A program made the translations under genes and the position numbers. Below the pieces are notes generated by a model that worked only from the letters and a program-made list of their open reading frames with translations, did not search any database and was not told the DNA's origin. A stretch of DNA of 64,000 nucleotides from JAGNNV01 sp031392925. Lineage in GTDB: Bacteria; Acidobacteriota; Vicinamibacteria; Fen-336; JAGNNV01. The DNA lies in assembly GCA_031392925.1 (NCBI GenBank), contig JANMVV010000049.1:50885-114884 (forward strand). Direction: 5' to 3'. Positions 17,130 through 25,903 of this stretch are shown piece by piece (positions within the stretch are counted from its first letter, which is position 1; each line of letters starts with the position of its first letter).

Positions 17130-17311
17130 CGGGAAGCGCTCCTTAATAGAGGATCCGATCATATTAAGTCACGGCTACACGCTCACAGCAAAAGATACGC
17201 CAGCGAACTCGGGGCGGACGCCGGGGTCCAGGGAAGCAGTTTGTCCGGTGGCGGGGACACTGGTTGACCGGGAGAGGACGGCCGGCCGTCCACGGGCCCG
17301 AAGGGGGCGGC

Positions 17312-18097
17312 TCAGTAGATTCGGAAACTGACCGGCGCCTGGGCGATTGTCGCCACCGGGCGCCCGCCCTTGATCGCCGGAGAGAAGACCCACTGGCGCA
17401 CGGTCTGAATCGCCGCGGCGTCGAGCTGGGGAATAGAACGGAGAACGCGGGCCCGCCCAACCCTGCCGTCGACGCCGATGACGATCTCCAGAGTCACCAC
17501 CCCTTCGATCTTCTTGATGAAGGCCTCCTGGGGATAGACGGGCCTCGTCTGCTTCAGAAGGCGCGGCGGCTGGTCGTAGTCGAGCACCGGAGAGTCGCCC
17601 GTGCCGCCGATCACTCCCCCCAGGGTTCCCCCGAGGGTTCCTCCCACGGTGCCGCCTTCAACCCCGCCGGCCATTCCGTCGGCGGAGCCCGCTTCAGATC
17701 CGTCCGCCACGCCGAACTGCTTCAAGGGATCGATTCCCTTTTCCGGCTCCACGGGCTTTGGCTCGTCCGGTACCTTTGGCTCCACCAGCACGTCGGGATC
17801 CGGTGGTTTGGCGCCCGTCTTCTCCGGAGCCTTTTCAGCCTGCTTCGTGGAAGCGCCCCTGGGGAGGGGTGGTGGTGGCGGGGGAGGCGGGTTGTAGATG
17901 AGCGCCCGGATGTAGTCCACCGGCGGCGGCGTCGCCGGAAAAAGAAGAGGAGAGAGCACGAGGGAAAGTATCAGAAGGCCGTGAATACCCGCCGAGACCC
18001 AGAACCAGCGGCCGCGCCCCTCCGGCGCCCGCACTTCTCGCGTGTACAGGGAGAAGAGGTCGACCGGCGCGCTCTGGGGTTGTTCGTTCTCGGTCAT
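17312..18097 (-). CDS. tonB: TonB-family protein (second copy)
   Basis: A 261-residue TonB. N-terminal cytoplasmic part, membrane anchor at about residues 32-54, a PPPPPPPPLP linker, an acidic/proline region (KPPDPDVLVEPKVPDEPKP), a Gly-rich block with GGTVGGTLGG repeats, and a C-terminal TonB domain (RPVYPQEAFIKKIEGVVTLE ... WVFSP). No ExbB/ExbD accompanies it, so it may share the energiser at 2-3.7 kb or serve a different receptor. The Gly-rich block resembles that of the first TonB, suggesting common ancestry. Confidence 0.9.
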   Translation of the reverse strand: MTENEQPQSAPVDLFSLYTREVRAPEGRGRWFWVSAGIHGLLILSLVLSPLLFPATPPPVDYIRALIYNPPPPPPPPLPRGASTKQAEKAPEKTGAKPPDPDVLVEPKVPDEPKPVEPEKGIDPLKQFGVADGSEAGSADGMAGGVEGGTVGGTLGGTLGGVIGGTGDSPVLDYDQPPRLLKQTRPVYPQEAFIKKIEGVVTLEIVIGVDGRVGRARVLRSIPQLDAAAIQTVRQWVFSPAIKGGRPVATIAQAPVSFRIY

Positions 18098-18239
18098 ATG
18101 GCGGCTCTTGATTGCAGCTCACAGCAAGAAAACTGCCACCTTCTTAAGAGCTCGCGGAGTCTACCCCTCGACCTCTCTCGGTCGGGCACGCCGCCTAGAC
18201 GGTGGCGGAGCCCAACCCGACGGCTTCGGTCGCCGCTGT

Positions 18240-19166
18240 CTATGCTGATGGGACGCGTGAGGCCTGGCGGTTCTGCCACCACACGACGATGGGGCTCGCG
18301 ATGTAGATCGTCGAGTATGTCCCGACGAGAATCCCGATCACCATGGTAAAGCCGAAGCCGCGCAGGACCTCGCCGCCGAACAGGAAGAGGCCCAGAACCG
18401 CAAGGAAGGTCGTGCCGTTCGAGATCAGGGTCCGGGTGAGGGTCTGATTTAGCGAGTCGTTGAGGATCTTCGCGAGCGAATCCTTCTTCTTTGTCTTGAG
18501 GTTCTCACGGGCGCGGTCGAAGATGACGATGGTGTCGTTGACCGAATAGCCGACCAAGGTCAGGAGTGCGGCGATGATGTTCAGGGTGATCTCGTAGTTG
18601 AAGAAGGCCAGGAACGCCAGAGTCACGAGAACGTCGTGCAGCACGGCAATGGTGGCGGCCGCGCCCCAGATGGCGCCCCCGAAACGCCAGGTGATGTAGA
18701 GGAGCTGGAAGACGAGGCCCCAGACCGTCAACTGAACCGCCTTCTGGCGCAGATCCGCGCCGACTGTCGGGCCCACGATCTCCGAGGAGGACTCGAGGAT
18801 CTTGTTCTCGGGATACTGGACCGCGATCGCCGCCTTCGCGTTGTTCGCCGCCTGATCGAGCGCGCCCTCGTCTACCGCCGCGATTCGCACCAGAACCTGA
18901 TTCTTGCTCGGGTCGTCGTAGGTCTGGATGGTGGCGTCGGGCACGGCGGCGCGGATCCGATCATTCTCCGGCGACTTTTCGAAATGGAGAATCAGCTGGG
19001 TCCCGCCCGAGAACTCGACGCCGTAACCCTTCGGGTTCGAGCCGACGTAGAGGCCCGTAGCGAGCATGTAGCCGAGACCGCCGAAGATGAGGGCGAGGCT
19101 CAGGGCGATGAAGTACTTCGCCTTGCCGAGGAAGTCGAAATTGGGGTTCTTGAGGATCTCGAGCAT
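18240..19166 (-). CDS. secF: Protein translocase subunit SecF
   Basis: A 308-residue inner-membrane protein. It has an N-terminal membrane segment (about residues 18-36), the periplasmic motif GVEFSGGTQLILHFEK, and a C-terminal five-helix part with VGYSVNDTIVIFDRARENL and GTYSTIYIASPIVVWW, both typical of SecF. ATG at 19166 is favoured over an upstream start because it gives the family-type N-terminus MLEILKNPNFDFLG. It follows secD by 20 bp. SecDF uses the proton gradient to help pull proteins through SecYEG. Confidence 0.95.
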   Translation of the reverse strand: MLEILKNPNFDFLGKAKYFIALSLALIFGGLGYMLATGLYVGSNPKGYGVEFSGGTQLILHFEKSPENDRIRAAVPDATIQTYDDPSKNQVLVRIAAVDEGALDQAANNAKAAIAVQYPENKILESSSEIVGPTVGADLRQKAVQLTVWGLVFQLLYITWRFGGAIWGAAATIAVLHDVLVTLAFLAFFNYEITLNIIAALLTLVGYSVNDTIVIFDRARENLKTKKKDSLAKILNDSLNQTLTRTLISNGTTFLAVLGLFLFGGEVLRGFGFTMVIGILVGTYSTIYIASPIVVWWQNRQASRVPSA

Positions 19167-19186
19167 TGTCTTGGGTAGCGATTCCG

Positions 19187-20821
19187 TTAGATGGAGAGGG
19201 TGTCGACCTTGCGATCGCCGAGCACCCATTCGAAGAGGAACTTACTCACGAAGTAAGAGGCGAAGACGTTCGCGATGAGACCCCAGACCAGAGTGACGGC
19301 AAAACCCCGGATCGCGCCGGTGCCGAACTGGAACAGGAAGGCCGAGGCGATGAGCGCGGTCGCGTGGGTGTCGAGGATGGTGATCCAGACCCGATCGAAG
19401 CCGTTGCTCACCGCGGTCTTTACCGTCTTCCCCGAACGCAGCTCTTCACGGATGCGCTCGAAGACCAGGACGTTGGTGTCGACGCCCACGCCGACGGTGA
19501 GGATGATGCCGGCGATTCCGGGAAGGGTCAGGGTGGCGCCCGCGTAGGCCATGGCGCCAAGAAGGATGAGCAGGTTGGCGAGCAGAGCCACCACCGCGTT
19601 GACGCCGGACATCCGGTAGTAGAAAAGCATGAAGAGGGTGATGAAGCCCATGCCCGCCGCCGAAGCCATGACACCGGATCGGATCGAGTCCTTGCCGAGG
19701 GACGCGCCCACCGTCTGCTCCTGGAGGAAGTTCAAGGTGGCGGGCAGAGCCCCCGCGCGAAGCACCTTGGCGAGGGTGTCCGCCTCTTCCTGGGAGAACG
19801 AACCCTGGATAACGCCTTGATCGGTGATTCGGCTGTTGATGACCGGAGCCGATTCCACCGAGCCGTCCAGAATGACGGCGAGGCGACGGCCCACGTTCTC
19901 TCCGGTGGCCTGTCCGAATTTCTGGGCGCCGATGGGGGTGAGAGAAAACTGGATGTCCGGCTGTCCGGTTTCTCCGCTCACGCTGGGCCGAGCGTTCTTC
20001 AGGTCTCGTCCGGTGATGACCGCTTCCTTGCGCACCAGGTAGAAGGCGCGGCTTCCCGGCTCGTTGCCGGCGCCGCTCACGATCTCCATGGTCGGCGGGG
20101 GTTCGGTCTGGCCCGCGGGCAGGAGCAACTCGCGGGTCGCGGCCTCGTTCTCCACGAGCTTGAGCGAGAGCTGCGCCGTCCGCTTGATCATGTCCTTCGC
20201 GCGCACCACGTCGGTGACGCCCGGCAGTTGAACCAGGATCTGGTCGCCCGCGTTTCCGTGCGCGGTGATCACGGGCTCGGCCACGCCAAGGACGTTGACC
20301 CGACGCTCGAGGGTCCGGATCGATTCCTGAACCGTCTGATCCTTGAGGACCCGCCGGTAGGGGTCGGTCAGCTTGATGGAGAAGCCGGTCGCGGTCTCGC
20401 TCATGTTCCATTCGGTCGAGCGGAAGAAGTCGCGCAGGGTGGTGCGCGCATCCTTGGTTCGGGCCGGCTCGATCCCTTCAACCGTGAAGGTGTCGATGTC
20501 GGTCGCCATGACCTTGGCGCCGGGCATGCCGGCGCGACCGAGCTCACTGGAGGCCAGTGACACCCCGTCGGAAACAGTGGCGCGGAGCGCATCGTCGGTG
20601 ACCACCTTCATGATCAGGTGCATGCCGCCCTTGAGGTCGAGACCCAGCTTGATCTTGTCCTCGAGAGGCCACATGGACACGAAGCAGGCGATCAGGAAGG
20701 AGGCGTAGAGGATTCCCCTGGTTCGCAGTTCCTTCCGCAGGAAGGTCCAGGCGAGCGCTCCCACGGCGATCGAGATCACCAGCCAGAGCAGGAATGGATT
20801 CTTTGTAAGACTGTCCATCAT
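19187..20821 (-). CDS. secD: Protein translocase subunit SecD
   Basis: A 544-residue SecD. N-terminal membrane helix, then LGLDLKGGMHLIM (the SecD D1 motif), a long periplasmic domain (P1 head), and a C-terminal membrane part with TVGASLGKDSIRSG, GVDTNVLVFERIREELR and a terminal FASYFVSKFLFEW. Start ATG at 20821, 6 bp after yajC. Length is within the family range. It is transcribed with yajC and secF. Confidence 0.96.
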   Translation of the reverse strand: MMDSLTKNPFLLWLVISIAVGALAWTFLRKELRTRGILYASFLIACFVSMWPLEDKIKLGLDLKGGMHLIMKVVTDDALRATVSDGVSLASSELGRAGMPGAKVMATDIDTFTVEGIEPARTKDARTTLRDFFRSTEWNMSETATGFSIKLTDPYRRVLKDQTVQESIRTLERRVNVLGVAEPVITAHGNAGDQILVQLPGVTDVVRAKDMIKRTAQLSLKLVENEAATRELLLPAGQTEPPPTMEIVSGAGNEPGSRAFYLVRKEAVITGRDLKNARPSVSGETGQPDIQFSLTPIGAQKFGQATGENVGRRLAVILDGSVESAPVINSRITDQGVIQGSFSQEEADTLAKVLRAGALPATLNFLQEQTVGASLGKDSIRSGVMASAAGMGFITLFMLFYYRMSGVNAVVALLANLLILLGAMAYAGATLTLPGIAGIILTVGVGVDTNVLVFERIREELRSGKTVKTAVSNGFDRVWITILDTHATALIASAFLFQFGTGAIRGFAVTLVWGLIANVFASYFVSKFLFEWVLGDRKVDTLSI

Positions 20822-20827
20822 GATTTC

Positions 20828-21151
20828 CTAGGTTTTGGATACGCCGGCAGTATGTTCCAGCGCCGCGATGGCGCTGCGCTGCACGCGGATCTTTGTCTTG
20901 TCGGCGATGCGTATGTAGGCGTCCGTTCCCTCGATGCCTTCGATGACCCCGTAGATACCGGAGGCCAGAACCACGTGATCTCCGGCCTTGAGCGACTTCA
21001 GGAGCGTCTCCTGCTCCGACTGCTTCTTCCGGGACGGCCCGATGACCAGCACATAGAAGATGCCGAACACGATGGCCATGGGCAGGAAGGCTTCGAACAC
21101 GCTGGGCTGCGCCGGCGTCGCCTGCAGGTTCAGGAGAAAAACGGAGTCCAT
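20828..21151 (-). CDS. yajC: Preprotein translocase subunit YajC
   Basis: A 107-residue single-membrane-span protein: hydrophobic segment FLPMAIVFGIFYVLVI, then basic cytoplasmic RKKQSEQE and the family core LKAGDHVVLASGIYGVIEGI. It is an accessory of the Sec holotranslocon. It lies between tgt and secD, the usual order. Confidence 0.94.
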   Translation of the reverse strand: MDSVFLLNLQATPAQPSVFEAFLPMAIVFGIFYVLVIGPSRKKQSEQETLLKSLKAGDHVVLASGIYGVIEGIEGTDAYIRIADKTKIRVQRSAIAALEHTAGVSKT

Positions 21152-21272
21152 ATTTGGGTGGGGTTTTCTTGGAAACGAGCCGAGCTTTTACTTTGAGGAA
21201 GAGCCGATCGAAGCGTCGCGCGGGGATCCTTAGACTCTCCCGAGCGCTCCTTACTCAGAAAGGATAAGGAGC

Positions 21273-22379
21273 TCAGGCCGAGAACCCCAGAAGGGTCTCC
21301 TGCCGGAACGATTCAAAGCGGCCCGCGACGATACTCTCCCGCGCCTTTCCGACCAAATCCAGATAGAAGAAGAGATTGTGCAGGGTGGCGAGCACGCCCC
21401 CGGTCATCTCATTCGACAAGTGGAGATGACGAAGGTAGGCCCGGGAGGCAATCCGGCATGTGGGGCACCGACAGGAAGAGTCGATCGGCGAGGCGTCCCG
21501 GGCGAATTTCGCGTTCCGGATCGACATCTTCCCTCGCCAGGTGAACAGTTGCCCGGTGCGCGCGTTCCGGGTGGGTAGCACGCAGTCGAACATGTCGACG
21601 CCCCTACGGATGCCGTCGAGCAGGTCCTCCGGGGTGCCGACACCCATGAGGTAACGCGGCCGATCTTCGGGCAGAACAAGATCCATGACCTCGAGAATGC
21701 GAACCATGTCTTCCTTGGGCTCGCCCACCGAGAGCCCGCCGACCGCATAGCCGGGGAAGCCGATCGCGGTGATGGCGCGGGCGCTCAGTTCGCGCAGGTC
21801 GTCGTGAACGCCGCCCTGGACGATTCCAAAAAGCCACTGGTCGTCCCGGGTGTGCGCGCGCTTCGATCGCTCGGCCCACCGGGCCGTCCGCTCGGTGGCA
21901 TCCTTGACCTCCTCGCGCGTGGCCGGGTAGGGCGGGCACTCGTCGAAGGCCATGATGATGTCGGCGCCGAGCTTCATCTGAATCTCGATGGAGCGCTCCG
22001 GCGACAGCTCGAGTCGGGCGCCGTCGAGATGACTTCGAAAGACCACGCTTTGCTCGGTTCGCTTCCGAAGGGCCGAGAGGCTCATGACCTGATAGCCGCC
22101 GCTGTCGGTGAGAAACGGCTTGTGAAATCCGGTGAAGCCGTGAAGGCCGCCGAGCTCCTGCACGAGATCCTCTCCGGGCCGCACGTGCATGTGATACGTG
22201 TTCGCGAGAATGATCTGCGCGCCGATCTCCTCGAGGTGCGTTGAGGTGAGGCCCTTCACCGAACCCGCGGTTCCCACCGGCATGAAGACCGGGGTTCGGA
22301 TCTCGCCGTGGGGCGTGATCAATCGTCCCGATCGCGCGCGACCGGAACGCGCGTCCACCTGAAACTCAAAATTTTTCAA
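21273..22379 (-). CDS. tgt: Queuine tRNA-ribosyltransferase (Tgt)
   Basis: A 368-residue enzyme that exchanges guanine-34 for the queuine precursor in GU(N) tRNAs. The catalytic Asp region is DSGGYQVMSLS and the nucleophile region DCVLPTRNARTG. The zinc site is CRCPTCR followed by a His about 10-15 residues later. TTG start at 22379, giving KNFEFQVDARSGRARSGRL, the family N-terminus. It lies 121 bp before yajC and starts the Sec block; no other queuosine genes are in the window. Confidence 0.95.
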   Translation of the reverse strand: MKNFEFQVDARSGRARSGRLITPHGEIRTPVFMPVGTAGSVKGLTSTHLEEIGAQIILANTYHMHVRPGEDLVQELGGLHGFTGFHKPFLTDSGGYQVMSLSALRKRTEQSVVFRSHLDGARLELSPERSIEIQMKLGADIIMAFDECPPYPATREEVKDATERTARWAERSKRAHTRDDQWLFGIVQGGVHDDLRELSARAITAIGFPGYAVGGLSVGEPKEDMVRILEVMDLVLPEDRPRYLMGVGTPEDLLDGIRRGVDMFDCVLPTRNARTGQLFTWRGKMSIRNAKFARDASPIDSSCRCPTCRIASRAYLRHLHLSNEMTGGVLATLHNLFFYLDLVGKARESIVAGRFESFRQETLLGFSA

Positions 22380-22683
22380 ACAAGACCTTCATCGCGATCG
22401 GCGAGTATAGGGAATGCGTCGGCGAAGAACGGCCACCCTGGTCGCCATATAAGAAACCATATAGAGCCGCAATCAAGGGATGCCACGGAGGGAATCCGCT
22501 CCCGCCAGCGTCATAACTAGAGCCAACGGAAGTCGTTGCCGGCCGCCAACCTTTTCGTTTGTGTTAAATAAACCATACAAACTCAAAAATCTCACCGATC
22601 CACAACAGGTTCTCAACAGAACTTCCACAGGCTAAGACGCTGAAATAAAGGGAGACGCGCCGATGAAAAATCGCCGCGACCTC
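22380..22683. other. Intergenic interval with AT-rich stretch and DnaA-box-like motifs
   Basis: About 300 bp without a clear gene. At 22555-22600 it becomes AT-rich, unusual for this genome. Three sequences related to the DnaA box follow: CGATCCACA (22596-22604), TTCTCAACA (22610-22618) and ACTTCCACA (22621-22629); the outer two match TTWTNCACA at 7 of 9 positions. No dnaA, parA or rnpA is nearby, so an origin role is unproven. At 22463-22464 and 22472-22481 a short CCATATA direct repeat is visible. No tRNA was recognised. Confidence 0.35.
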
Positions 22684-22712
22684 TTGACAATGTGCAAGTC
22701 ATTACCTACGCT
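22684..22712 (+). promoter_or_regulatory. Sigma70-type promoter of the Lys/Ala micro-gene
   Basis: TTGACA (22684-22689) is followed after 17 bp by TACGCT (22707-22712), which predicts a start near 22719. The transcript would run about 180 nt to the terminator at 22871-22898. Confidence 0.6.
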
Positions 22713-22729
22713 CCAACTAGTGCATGCCT

Positions 22730-22758
22730 CCGCTGTCAACACAAAATGTTGGAAGCGG
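22730..22758 (+). promoter_or_regulatory. Stem-loop in the leader of the Lys/Ala micro-gene
   Basis: CCGCT (22730-22734) pairs with AGCGG (22754-22758), and TCAACA (22736-22741) pairs with TGTTGG (22747-22752, one G-T wobble). One mismatch separates the two helices and the loop is CAAAA. It lies 22-40 nt before the ribosome-binding site. It could stabilise the RNA or regulate translation; no known riboswitch is recognised. Confidence 0.5.
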
Positions 22759-22798
22759 GGGTCGGCAATACCTAGATCGAAAGGGGGGATTACACACC

Positions 22799-22846
22799 AT
22801 GGCCGCTAAGAAAGCTGCTAAGAAGGCTGCAAAGAAGAAGAAGTAA
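22799..22846 (+). CDS. Lys/Ala-only 15-residue micro-protein (histone H1-tail-like)
   Basis: The ATG at 22799 follows AAGGGGGG (22781-22788) with a 10-nt gap and encodes MAAKKAAKKAAKKKK, then TAA. All residues after Met are Ala or Lys, like the repeats in histone H1-like bacterial tails. It would be an amphipathic or disordered polycation able to bind nucleic acid. An in-frame ATG at 22724 would give a 40-residue form whose N-terminus is not basic, but that start has no ribosome-binding site and lies about 5 nt from the predicted transcript start. The unit has its own promoter, leader hairpin and terminator. Function unknown; the RNA itself could be the product. Confidence 0.55.
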   Translation: MAAKKAAKKAAKKKK

Positions 22847-22870
22847 GTCGCTTCCATTTGCGGCTTCAGG

Positions 22871-22898
22871 AGGGGGTGAGCGATCACCCCCTTTTTTA
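22871..22898 (+). terminator. Intrinsic terminator of the micro-gene
   Basis: AGGGGGTGA (22871-22879) pairs perfectly with TCACCCCCT (22884-22892) around a GCGA tetraloop, followed by T(6) at 22892-22897. It overlaps the stop codon of the convergent HAD gene. It has no T-run on the minus strand, so it serves the rightward micro-gene. Confidence 0.9.
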
Positions 22899-23768
22899 TT
22901 TCCCCTCCGAATTCCCGATCAATCCATGGAGCACGAAGCGCTCCACCGCGTACGCGACGCCGTCCTCGTCGTTTCCGGGAATCACCTCGAGACCGAGGGC
23001 GCGCAGTTCCGGATCCGCATTCCCCATCACGCATCCCTTTCCGGCGGCGAGCAGCATCAGGCGATCGTTCCAGTTGTCGCCGATCGCGAGCACCTCGGCG
23101 AGCTCCACACCCCACCGCGCGCAAAGAAAACGGAGCGCCTCGGACTTGTCCACGGTGGGGGACACGACGTCGATGAGCGACAGATCGTCCTTCGGATAGA
23201 CGGTTCTATGCGCAGTGATCTCGAAGCCGCGCGCTTCAATCGCTCCAGCGAGCGCGCTCATCTCGTTCATCGAACCGCCGAACATGACCTGCAGCGGATC
23301 ATCGTCTTTCCCGGCCACCGCGGCCTCGAGGTTTGGGACCACGCGCACGTCCGGATGAGATCGGTTCAGGTAGTAAGCGAGGAGGGTGTGGGAGGGAGAG
23401 GCGTTTTCGACATAGAGCAGTCCTTCCCCGGCGTGCCCGAAATGCACCACCGGATCCGCACCCACGCTCTTCGCGAAAGTGAGCACCGCGATCGCGGACG
23501 AACGAGCGAGCGGGCGAACCCTTATGGCGACCGACTCCTCGATTACCAGGCCGCCGTTGTGCAGAACCAGAGTCGGACGTCCGGGAAGAAGGTCGGCGAT
23601 CTTCTTCGCCGCCGGATACCTTCGACCGGTCACGAGGGCAAGGCGAACGCCCGCCTCCAGGGCGGCGGCGATGGACGCGCGATTCCTCGGGGATATCTCC
23701 CGTCGAGAGTTGAGCAGCGTTCCATCGATATCGAGGGCGAGGACGCGCGGCGGCGCCTTCGAGAACAC
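22896..23768 (-). CDS. Cof-type HAD-IIB phosphatase
   Basis: A 290-residue HAD-superfamily phosphatase. The GTG at 23768 is chosen because it is 2 bp after the stop of the upstream HEAT-cyclophilin gene and puts the nucleophile motif ALDIDGTLL near residue 12. Motif II is LVTGRRYP. The C-terminal motif IGDNWNDRLML is motif IV (GDxxND). The cap region between about 90 and 190 is of the type IIB. Substrates of this group are sugar phosphates or FMN; the exact one cannot be told. Confidence 0.88.
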   Translation of the reverse strand: MFSKAPPRVLALDIDGTLLNSRREISPRNRASIAAALEAGVRLALVTGRRYPAAKKIADLLPGRPTLVLHNGGLVIEESVAIRVRPLARSSAIAVLTFAKSVGADPVVHFGHAGEGLLYVENASPSHTLLAYYLNRSHPDVRVVPNLEAAVAGKDDDPLQVMFGGSMNEMSALAGAIEARGFEITAHRTVYPKDDLSLIDVVSPTVDKSEALRFLCARWGVELAEVLAIGDNWNDRLMLLAAGKGCVMGNADPELRALGLEVIPGNDEDGVAYAVERFVLHGLIGNSEGK

Positions 23769-23770
23769 GC

Positions 23771-25831
23771 TCAGCGGGCCTCGCGGCCGTCGAACACGTC
23801 GATTCGATCGATCACGTCGCCGGGGCGGATCTTCTCCACCACTTCCATGCCCGAGAGGACCTGGCCGAAGAGCGTGAAGGAGCCATCGAGATGAGGCTGC
23901 GGCTCGAGGGTGATGAAGAACTGAGAGCCGCCGGTGTCCTTTCCCGACAGCGCCATACCCACGGCGCCGCGGCCGTAGGGACGTTGGTTGTACTCGCATC
24001 GAACCGTCGAACCCGGGCCACCGTACCCGTCCCCGCGGGGATCTCCGCCCTGAATCACGAAGCCGGGGACCACGCGATGAAAAACGAGCCCGTTGAAGAA
24101 GCCGGACTGAGCGAGCCGCGCGAAAGACATCGAGGTGAGGGGGGCGTCCACCACATCGAGGACGAGTTCGATGGTTCCGTAGCGCGTCACTATCCGCACG
24201 CGCGGCGAATACAGGGTCTGAGCCGTTGTCTCGTAAACGGAGACGAGCAGCCGGGCGTCGGCCAGACGGAGGGCGGTTTCTTCCGGAGGAGCGAACCCTT
24301 CGGAGAGAGCGCCGATCGCTCTTTGCCGCACCGCCCGTGAAGGATCCGATCCGGCGATCCGGCGCAGGAGGGTTCGACCCTCGTCGGTGAGGCCCTTGGC
24401 GACCGCATCCACGACTGCGATCCGGGCTTCGATGTCCTGGTCGGCGAGCGAGGCATCGAGGGCGCGCGAAAAGGCCTGCGTGAACGCCCGGCCCGAACCC
24501 TTCTCGAGCGACGACAGACCTTCCACCGCCGCGGCCCGGATCCCCATGTCCGGGTTCTGGATCTGATCCAGAAGGGTGGGAACCGCGCCCTGACCCCGCG
24601 CGCGGGCCAGAGCCGCCAGCACGGCGGGGATGACGCGAGGATCGGCGTCCTTCAGCATCGGCAGGAGAAATGGAGCGGCGCGTTCGCCCAGGCTATCGGC
24701 CAGCGCCCCCGCCACTGCCTGCCGAACGCGCCAGTCGCTGTCGGGTCCGATGGTGGACAGGACGATTCCCACCTCCTCCGCGTCTGCCTTGATGAGGGCG
24801 GGCCATGCCGCCGATCGGATCCACGGATCAGCATGACCGACGTTGTCCATGATGCGCGAACGCCACTTCGACGGAGACGGAAGCATCGCGACCGAAAGCA
24901 ACGCCTCGCGCCTCACCACCGGATTTGGAGAATCAATGTAAGCGGCCGCGACCGAGGATCCTTCCGCGGCGCCCAAGGCGCCCACCGCGCGCAACGCCTG
25001 GACGGCGACCCCCGGATTGCCATCCTCGACCAGCCGGCGAAGGACACCGAGGTGCGACGGGTCCTTGAGCGCGCCCAGGCCGCGGGCGGCGAGGGCGCGT
25101 ATGTACGGGTCTTCCGCTCGCGCTCCGGCGATCAGAATCGGGGTCAGCCTGGAGTCGCCGATGCGCATGGCGGCCCAGACGGAGACCCACCAGTCGACGA
25201 GCGGGGTCGAGTCGGAACCGAGAACCGCGCCGGCGAGGGACTCCGCATCCTTCAATCGGGCGAGGGCCACCAGATGGAGTCGAAGCTCTACCCAGGGATC
25301 GTCGGCACGTCCGGGATCGTCGCCCCGAATTCGCAGGGGACCCTCGCTGGTCCGGGGCAGGGCCCGACGGAAGGCCTTGGCGATCGACGGTCCGGCGGAC
25401 GAGAGTCCAATGCGGCCCAGGGCTTCGGAGGCTCGGCCCCTGGTGGCGGCATCCGGGTCGCCGAGAGCGGCGATGAGCGCGGGACTTCCCTCGGAGTTGC
25501 CCATCAGTCCGAGCGCGAACGCCGTCGCTCGCCGGACCTCGGTTTCGGGGTCTTTCAGTCGCTGGATCAGGCGGGGAAGGGCGAGCGGGTCGCCGATACG
25601 GCCCGCCGCGAGGGCGGCTCGGCGGCGAACCGCCGGATCCTCATGCTGCAAAAACCTCTGAATGGCGCCGTCTCCGAGCGAGCGAGAGTCCTCGAGCACG
25701 AGGATTCGGGCCAGTATTTCTATTCTCGAGAGCGGGTCGGGGAGGTCGGCTCCTCGCTTCGCGCCGCCGGTGGCGCAAGACAAGACCAGGGCGCCCAGGA
25801 GGCCGACCGATATCCGCGTGAATCGCCGCAT
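23771..25831 (-). CDS. HEAT-repeat lipoprotein with C-terminal cyclophilin (peptidyl-prolyl isomerase) domain
   Basis: A 686-residue protein. ATG at 25831 gives a lipoprotein signal, GALVLSCATG, Cys near residue 17. Residues about 30-510 are HEAT repeats, for example DPAVRRRAALAAGRIGDP, PEVRRATAFALG-type units and DMGIRAAAVEGLSS. The last 165 residues are a cyclophilin domain: FHRVVPGFVIQGGDPRGDG, GSQFFITL and HLDGSFTLFGQV, with the key Arg, Phe, Gln and His in place. It should fold periplasmic proteins from a membrane-bound scaffold. It is divergent from the zinc-ribbon gene, 72 bp away. Confidence 0.9.
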   Translation of the reverse strand: MRRFTRISVGLLGALVLSCATGGAKRGADLPDPLSRIEILARILVLEDSRSLGDGAIQRFLQHEDPAVRRRAALAAGRIGDPLALPRLIQRLKDPETEVRRATAFALGLMGNSEGSPALIAALGDPDAATRGRASEALGRIGLSSAGPSIAKAFRRALPRTSEGPLRIRGDDPGRADDPWVELRLHLVALARLKDAESLAGAVLGSDSTPLVDWWVSVWAAMRIGDSRLTPILIAGARAEDPYIRALAARGLGALKDPSHLGVLRRLVEDGNPGVAVQALRAVGALGAAEGSSVAAAYIDSPNPVVRREALLSVAMLPSPSKWRSRIMDNVGHADPWIRSAAWPALIKADAEEVGIVLSTIGPDSDWRVRQAVAGALADSLGERAAPFLLPMLKDADPRVIPAVLAALARARGQGAVPTLLDQIQNPDMGIRAAAVEGLSSLEKGSGRAFTQAFSRALDASLADQDIEARIAVVDAVAKGLTDEGRTLLRRIAGSDPSRAVRQRAIGALSEGFAPPEETALRLADARLLVSVYETTAQTLYSPRVRIVTRYGTIELVLDVVDAPLTSMSFARLAQSGFFNGLVFHRVVPGFVIQGGDPRGDGYGGPGSTVRCEYNQRPYGRGAVGMALSGKDTGGSQFFITLEPQPHLDGSFTLFGQVLSGMEVVEKIRPGDVIDRIDVFDGREAR

Positions 25832-25903
25832 CAGGACAAGTGAACCTTTGGATTGAGAAAGGCGAAGTGTAATTGGCCCGCCCACATAAACTGAGGCTGC
25901 AAG

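Noticed and set aside
22663..22809. A 48-codon plus-strand frame with its own ribosome-binding site (GGGAG) overlapping the micro-gene promoter
   Set aside because: It contains the predicted -35 and -10 inside it, ends within the micro-gene, and its sequence has no family features. The Lys/Ala peptide with terminator explains the region better.
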